This document shows positions 58,400 through 64,000 of a DNA stretch of 64,000 bases, piece by piece. Source of the stretch: Gnetum montanum (taxonomy: Eukaryota; Streptophyta; Gnetopsida; Gnetales; Gnetaceae); NCBI GenBank assembly GCA_015680685.1, contig MNCI01034697.1, positions 1,170,830 to 1,234,829 of the forward strand, in the 5' to 3' direction. The translations under genes were made by a program, and so were the position numbers. The first letter of the stretch is position 1; every line of letters begins with the position of its first letter. The notes below the pieces were generated by a model. The model ran no database searches. It saw only the letters and a program-made list of their open reading frames with translations, and was not told the origin of the DNA.

Positions 58400-59780
58400 A
58401 AGAAGAAAGAAAGTCCTTTATTTGACCAATTCCTTGACGAATCTCTTCTTGTAGGTGCTATTAATGCACAAATGCTTGATGAACCAAAATGGTATGACAT
58501 CATCCTCACTTATCTGCTCAAGCAAGAACTGCCGCAAGGGCTGGACACAAGGAAGAAACAACAATTTCTTCATTGGGTCAAGTATTTCATGGAAATTAAT
58601 GAAAACCTTTACAAGGTTTGTCTTGATGGCCTAGTACATTGATGTGTCCTTGATACAGATCAATTGCATGTTCTTTAGGATACTCATGAAGGTCCTTGTG
58701 GGGGCCATTATGCTGGGAGATGCACAACCATAAAAATCCTCATGGCAGAAAAATTATTGGCCAACAATCTTCAAGGATGCACATCAATTTGTCTATGCTT
58801 GTGATCATTACCAGAGGGATGGTGGAATGACAGCTTAAATGGAGGGACCATAACAATGGATACAACCTCTCGAACCATTTGAAATTTGGGGCATTAACTT
58901 TATGGATCTCATCACATCTTTATCAAATGGAAAGGCATAAATAATAGTTGCAGTTGACTATTGTACCAAGTGGGTAGAAGCAGCAGTTGTCACCAACTGT
59001 ACATCCATCACTACTGCTTGATTTGTATAACAAAATATCATAAATAGGTTTGGTGTACCTTGTGCATTAATTTCTAATAATGGAACTCATTTTACAGGTG
59101 CCACTTTCTAGAAACTAGTGCAACACTTGGGGGTTGAGCATAAACTCACAACTCCATATCACCCCCAAGCCAATGGTTGAACTAAGGTCACTAATTGGAA
59201 GATTACAAAAATTTCAATGCGTACCATTAACAAGTACCGAAGGGACTGGAGCACTAAATTAAATGATGCCCTTTGGGCCTATCACTCCACATGGAAGCTT
59301 CCCATAGGTTATTCTCCCTATGAGCTTGTGTATGGAAAACTACCACATTGCCCATCCAATCCGAGCTCCATACACTCTCTACGGCCTATGACCTTGACCT
59401 AGATCTAAGTTTAGCACAGAAAGAATGATTAATGAGTCTCAACTTGCTAGATGAAAATTGGTTAATGGCCCTGTCATCCAAAAAACTTCATAAGGCATTC
59501 AACAAGAAATGCCATGACCTCAAAATAAGAAAAGTCAAATTTCAACTAGGAGGCAAGGTTCTTTATTGGAATCTTGCACATGTACCCCAATGAACCAAAT
59601 TTCAAACATTGTGGAAAGGACCTTACATCATAGATGAGACTTTTCCATCTGAGGTCATGATCATCTACAAACCTGATAGTCCAAATAAGAAATGATTAGT
59701 CAACATTCAACAAATAAAACCTTTCCATGAGCCCAAGCTAACCAACACAACAAACACCTTGTCAAATGGACAACCACACT
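58400..59780 (+). pseudogene. D integrase
   Basis: N-terminal zinc region near 58680-58810 (HEGPCGGHYAG, then a frameshift). Core: PFEIWGINFM (first catalytic Asp is Asn), VDYCTKWVEAAVV, LISNNGTHFTGAT (second Asp is Asn) and PYHPQANG, with TKV in place of the catalytic Glu context. Then WAYHSTWKLPIGYSPYELVYGKLPH (open at 59217-59400) and KFQTLWKGPYIID near 59597-59635. All three DDE positions are altered or doubtful. Confidence 0.85.
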
Positions 59781-60468
59781 CAATCTTTCAAATCTCTCCC
59801 ATTCAACTTGGTTGTGGGGGAGATGGCCACCCATACTAACACCTTAGGAAGCTCCTTAGTTTTTGTCCTCTTTGTTTTACACATTTTTGATTTTACAAGT
59901 TTTTTGTTTTACATATTTGTATTTTTAAAAGTTATTGGTTTTCCTTTGGTTTTTGCTTTACACCATTGTTAATATATTCAATATTTATTTTCTACTCTCT
60001 TACTTTCTTTTATGGTTATGTTTGCTTGTGTTTGATGTGTTTCTCCACTTTTTTTGCTGATAAGGTGGCAGGTACAATGGTAATGCACTACTCGATGGTG
60101 GTATGCTTTATTTGTAATTTGATTGTTGATGTCTAGTTTATGACTTTGACTATCATTACTGATGACTGGGATGTGGTTTCTTTTCATGTAATAGGCAATG
60201 AGTCCACATCATCCACTCATCCACATACTCTATGGTTTTCCTTGTTTTGAAAGCATGCAGTCTCTTCTTCATTAATGCAACTTTAATAAATTGGTGACTT
60301 GTGTAGTTTCTAGAATTGGGAAGGAATCAAAGGTTTGGATAGGGTGTGCCTTTAAAAGAATGCAGTATTCTTTGTGCTTTTCTATTTTCCTGTGTGCAAG
60401 GGTGTTCTCATAAGCTTCTCACTGTTCCATGTCATTTCATAATAGGAAGTCAAATAAGCCCTTGCATG

Positions 60469-60518
60469 GTGTGGTCCTCATCATTAAAAAAAAGATATGA
60501 GGATTCAAAGCACAACCC
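60469..60518 (+). other. D stem-loop, copy 1
   Basis: GGTGTGGTCCTCAT pairs with ATGAGGATTCAAAGCACAACC; inner stem TCCTCAT/ATGAGGA is perfect. Confidence 0.7.
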
Positions 60519-60559
60519 TTGGACAAAATAAATGCGGAAAAATGCATGGGTCTTTGCAT

Positions 60560-60607
60560 GGTATGGTTCCCATCAAAAAGAAAATATGGGAATTCAAAGC
60601 ACACCCC
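60560..60607 (+). other. D stem-loop, copy 2
   Basis: GGTATGGTTCCCAT pairs with ATGGGAATTCAAAGCACACC; the inner stem is perfect and the loop is only ~13 nt. A tandem duplicate of copy 1, 91 bp away. Confidence 0.72.
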
Positions 60608-61449
60608 TTAGACCAAATAAAAAGGGCTACAAGAACTGGTTATGAGACTTGTCTTGTCTCTGCTAACTAAGGCCCTTTCTCACTTCCTACCTTCACTCTA
60701 ATTTGGAATGGTGGTTATTTTGTGGAAGCATTCTTGTGTCTCAAAGGATGGAATTGCCTTAGAATGTCGATGCGAAGTCACTGAAAGTGGTTGGTTTTGA
60801 TCTGGACTAAGGAAGGATCCTACCAAGTCAGTTAATCACAAACTCTACAAGGGATTGTATGTGATCATAATTAGGAACTTCATTCCACTCTCTTTATCAT
60901 CCATCTATGCTTTTCATGCCTCACCTCATTGCTGGTTTCATGTTTTGATTCAATGTTCCAATTTGATGTGTTGGGTTTCTCAGTCAATTACTTTTGGGTT
61001 TTTGTACTTAACTTTTTATAACCATTAATCACCCATGGTGCCCACGGACTCCTTGGTTTGAAGTTATGCAAGGGCATAAAAGGCTTTTGCCTACTTTGGG
61101 AAGGACCCACTTTCATATCTTTTGGTTTGGTTAAGTTAAGTTCTTTACCCTTAGACATTGTCACAATCAAATTCTTTTTATTTACCCCATCCATGTCATC
61201 TAATTGTATGCACCTTCACAACTATTTGTAATGAACTCCTCTTTATTGTTGTGAATACCCTCTTTCTAGTACTCCTTGTGTTAAGCTTTTTCTAAATTAT
61301 ATGGATCGCTTCTCTTATTTAGCCCATTCGTCAGTCTTTTCACTAACAACATCAAGTAACCAATCTATCACAATCATAACCTAGCTAGATAAAATCACAG
61401 ATGAGATAAGGTACTCAACCATTATCTATTGCACTATATATACTAATCC

Positions 61450-61470
61450 TTGGTTTTGTTGTGATTGTAG
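61450..61470 (+). promoter_or_regulatory. D splice-acceptor-like tract
   Basis: TTGGTTTTGTTGTGATTGTAG, then TGGGAAGCATGG; the ATG lies 8 nt downstream of the AG rather than abutting it. Confidence 0.45.
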
Positions 61471-61789
61471 TGGGAAGCATGGATTGGAAGCAGGACTGTC
61501 ATCACCAAGGAGGATGCAACCATATTACTCGCAAGAGATTGTTCATGACCGTTGGATCTCTTCTATCTCTCCCTCATTCTTCTATTACCAAGAGGGGTCA
61601 GATGTTCTTTAGATCCATTCATGAACACCCAATGTTATACACCATTGTAATATTGTATGCTCGGGCACTTCTGTATTTGTCTAGTTTCTCTATGTCACTC
61701 TGCATGTCAATCAAATAAGTCCAGACCCCCTATTATATTCTATAAAAGATTTGTTCCTCTTCTTCTGTACTCAAGGATGAGTTTTCATT

Positions 61790-61804
61790 CAGTCATGGGG
61801 GGTA
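61790..61804 (+). other. D polypurine tract
   Basis: CAGTCATGGGGGGTA directly before the 3' LTR; preceded by CTCAAGGATGAGTTTT. Confidence 0.87.
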
Positions 61805-62674
61805 TAATAAATCATGTTTTTCATCACTCTGATATCGAGGTGGCCGCGATATCGGGTACATGATATTGGGTATGCGTATCGTGGTCCAAGATGTGAAATC
61901 ATATACTCAATATTGCAGGGTTACTCCTAGGTCTATAAATATAGCACCTAGGCACATAATTAGGAGTAAGTTTTTGGTAGTCAAGTAGCAAAACTCTTGC
62001 AATTTGTCCATTTGAAAGTTAGAGTATTTTCCAAGTGCTTGTAGCTGGAGGTCTAAGTGTGAACAGATCTTTATTCAAGCATTGATGTACCTGAGCACAT
62101 CATTGTGTTAGCAATAAAGATGAACTCTTTGATCCATTCCTTGCAGCACTTGAGATTTTCTTTCTTATGCATTTACATATTGTTATTTCATGCAATTTAC
62201 ATTAATGTTATTTATGTAGCAACTAATTTTGATCAATTAAGAAAATCATTAAATTACACAATCACGACCCCTTCGAGCATACGTGTGACACTTGGTAGCT
62301 CGGAAATGACTAGCGTTTGACAGCCCAGTAGTGTTTGCACAAAGTTTAGGATTTGTTCAGGAAGTGGGAATGGTTACTTATGTTAGGCTAGATTAGACTA
62401 TAGTTTACTTAGCAATTAATCACTCTTATTTTTATTCTTGTTCTAGATGAGTAATTCCATAAAAACACAAAATAATAAAAATCTTATGCCTCAATCACAC
62501 TTAATCATACAATTGCATTCCACAAGTGGGACTGGGAAGACAATGAATGAACAACACGCACACACTATTTAGCTCTAGTGCACTTAGTAATTATAGTCTA
62601 CGGAATTCAACCAGATTGCATGTGAATGCTTATGATTTGTATGGTTGGACATAGGGGTACCTCGCTGCTCATCA
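61805..62674 (+). repeat. D 3' LTR (870 bp)
   Basis: Starts TAATAAATCATG (TG end mutated to TA) and ends CTCATCA. TATA box TCTATAAATA at 61932; GATATCG-type palindromes 61830-61915. Confidence 0.92.
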
Positions 62675-62679
62675 AAAGT

Positions 62680-63705
62680 TAATTAAGATAGATAGATCTT
62701 ACTTTGGTATGTAGGGCATGCAATCCTTGTGATTGAAGTTCACTATTGTGCTTCAATTATGTTTCTTTAAAGAGAACCCAACTAGCTAAGCTACTATGGA
62801 TGCTAAAATCATGATTTATGACATACATAATAAGACATCTAATTTACTAGAGGAAATGAGAAGGTGGATATAACCTTTTATAAATAATTTTTTCTAAAAT
62901 GTTGTGATAATTACAAATAGTATCAATTCATTCTCAAAGAGTTACTAGTGGTATGAAAACCTTATTTTCCTTAGAAAACATCTATTCTATCTTGTGATGC
63001 ATAAAAGAAACTCTAGTATGTTATTGTCCAGCTAACTATTTTTTATGGGTGTGTTGTATAAGATCTTAGTTAAGTAAATAAATCTTAAAAACAAATAGAA
63101 GAAATTAAGAAGCTTTTCTTATTAGATGAATTTAAAGTGAAGACATAGATACAATCTGATATTATACTTATTGAAGTATATGTGATTCCCTTAAAATTTG
63201 AAACTATTTTTTAGTTTATAGCTTACTCTCATAATGGCTTTGAATTCCCATTGGATAAATACTCCCAAAAAGTGATGTTAGAATATAATATGAAGGATGG
63301 TTCATAAGGGAGTTTTATGATTCCAAATATGGAATATTCAAGAGCATATTCTTTATTATAATACTAACCTGGTTGGCAAAATGGGAAAATAAATAGTATT
63401 TTAAAAACTTTAGGAAAATATAGAATGAAAGGAACATTTCTATTTGAAGAGTTCCAAGGGAGGCCTTAATTTGAAGACAAACTATTTCTTACCATTCATG
63501 TTGTACAATTAATAGAGAGCACAAATGAAATCTAATTTTTCTTGAGTTGAAATAAGCAGATGGTTAAAATTCTTTGTGAAGAACTGAATGTGCAATACAA
63601 ATCTAGAATCATATTTTTATACAATTTATCACATTTAAACATGAGGCATAAATTATATTTTATTACACTTCCAGATTTAATTTAGTTAATTTGTCGCAAC
63701 ACTTA
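62680..63705 (+). pseudogene. Flank with a decayed, unidentified reading frame
   Basis: From about 63140 to 63690 one plus-strand frame is open apart from roughly eight stops, and reads like former protein: IPLKFETIF, FIAYSHNGFEFPLDKYSQKV, MLEYNMKDGS, SFMIPNMEYSRAYSLL, GTFLFEEFQGRP, FLTIHVVQLIESTNEI. I do not recognise the family. The stops are TAG or TAA. It may be a relic of another mobile element or a host pseudogene; chance cannot be excluded in AT-rich DNA. 62680-63130 shows nothing. Confidence 0.35.
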
Positions 63706-64000
63706 TGATGGGCAATGGGTATTCCCTACGTCCAACCATACAAATTACGAGCGTTCATGGACAACCTAATTGAATTCTATGGATGGGGCTAGTTTGGCAT
63801 CTAGATCATTAAGCATTGATCACAGTTTGCTACCTTCCCACTTGCACGAGTGGTAGCTTTTTCACATATGGTTTATTCCAAAGTGAGACATATGATTGTT
63901 GATGTTGTTTTGACTTTATGCTACTCCTAATGATAATAGAAAAATTAATTATTTAATCTAATTAACAATAGAAAGTAAAGTCTAAACTAGTCTACGAGTG
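63706..64000 (-). repeat. F: partial LTR of an E-family element, cut by window end
   Basis: Starts TGATGGG and aligns with 47625-47930 of E's LTR (CCAACCATA, TACGAGCGTTCA, TTGATCACAGTTTGCT, CTACTCCTA). Orientation is therefore minus. The five bases before it are ACTTA (63701-63705); the partner duplication lies outside. Confidence 0.82.

Larger units (their letters stand above)
59781..61794 (+). other. D 3' non-coding region
   Basis: Begins with the post-integrase peptide FQISPIQLGCGGDGH and its G-run word (59808-59825). A T-rich run, the shared block (60195-60350), two stem-loops (60469-60518 and 60560-60607), the GGGAAGGA module (61036-61112) and an acceptor-like tract (61450-61470) follow. 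Small frames at 60346 and 61461 overlap these landmarks and are not conserved as proteins. Confidence 0.72.
47142..62674 (+). mobile_element. D: Athila-like element with full gag-pol order, hosting E
   Basis: Flanked by perfect duplication AAAGT (47137-47141 and 62675-62679). Without E it is about 10.0 kb. Order: 5' LTR (split by E), PBS, gag, protease, RT-RNase H, integrase, ~2 kb non-coding, PPT, 3' LTR. It has no long third ORF. The pol motifs are Athila/Tat-like. LTRs about 90% alike by eye. All ORFs are broken. Confidence 0.93.

Noticed and set aside
1-64000. A host protein-coding gene or non-transposon biosynthetic or defence system
   Set aside because: Every frame with recognisable homology belongs to LTR or LINE elements; the remaining flanks show no exon-like series.

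Overview
The window is plant nuclear DNA from a repeat-dense, probably very large genome. It is AT-rich, and no intact host gene is visible. What can be recognised is almost entirely retrotransposon. The pol sequences (RT motifs FLDGYSGYNQI and MDDFSTYG, integrase GIDFMG) and a primer binding site complementary to plant tRNA-Asp(GTC) place the LTR elements in the Athila/Tat branch of Ty3/gypsy. Species cannot be named from the sequence. All coding regions carry stops and frameshifts, many explicable as C-to-T or G-to-A changes, so everything here is fossil to varying degrees.

Layout. (1) 1-6680, minus strand: element R1, its 3' LTR cut by the window edge. (2) 6681-13803: older flanking DNA holding two pieces of a minus-strand LINE and a ~3.7 kb inverted repeat (arms ~9940-11170 and ~12460-13645). 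(3) 13804-43472, plus strand: element X, ~13.3 kb once its insertions are removed, flanked by perfect 5-bp duplications (ATAGG). Its gag is split by R2 (15936-23016, TSD GTAGA), and its 3' LTR is split by element B (34070-43311, TSD ATACA/ATATA). (4) 43478-47136: flanking DNA with tRNA-like SINE traces and LINE remnants. (5) 47142-62674, plus strand: element D, ~10 kb without its insertion, TSD AAAGT. Its 5' LTR is split by minus-strand element E (47625-53128, TSD TGTGT). (6) 62680-63705: flank with a decayed, unidentified reading frame. (7) 63706-end: start of another minus-strand LTR (F).

How the parts relate. X and D carry gag, protease, RT-RNase H and integrase. R1, R2, B and E keep LTRs, PBS, gag and the 3' region but have lost pol; R1 and R2 share one deletion junction. 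These look like a non-autonomous set that would have depended on X/D-like partners. The most interesting material lies between pol and the 3' LTR. All six elements share a ~70-nt module ending in GGGGAGGA and a splice-acceptor-like tract ending in AG. In five of them this tract stands directly before an ATG (mutated to ATA in B). In X and B a ~2.8 kb third ORF follows (resembling the 'putative plant transposon protein' family, plus coiled coil), and E keeps its two ends. Four elements also carry a stem-loop whose inner stem covaries between copies. R1 and R2 contain four copies of a polypurine-tract-like sequence. Together these suggest a spliced, env-position accessory gene and cis-acting RNA signals retained in copies that no longer encode pol.

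Two single-N positions (98 and 52764) hide about 244 and 335 bp of LTR sequence. Identities quoted are by-eye estimates, not computed.
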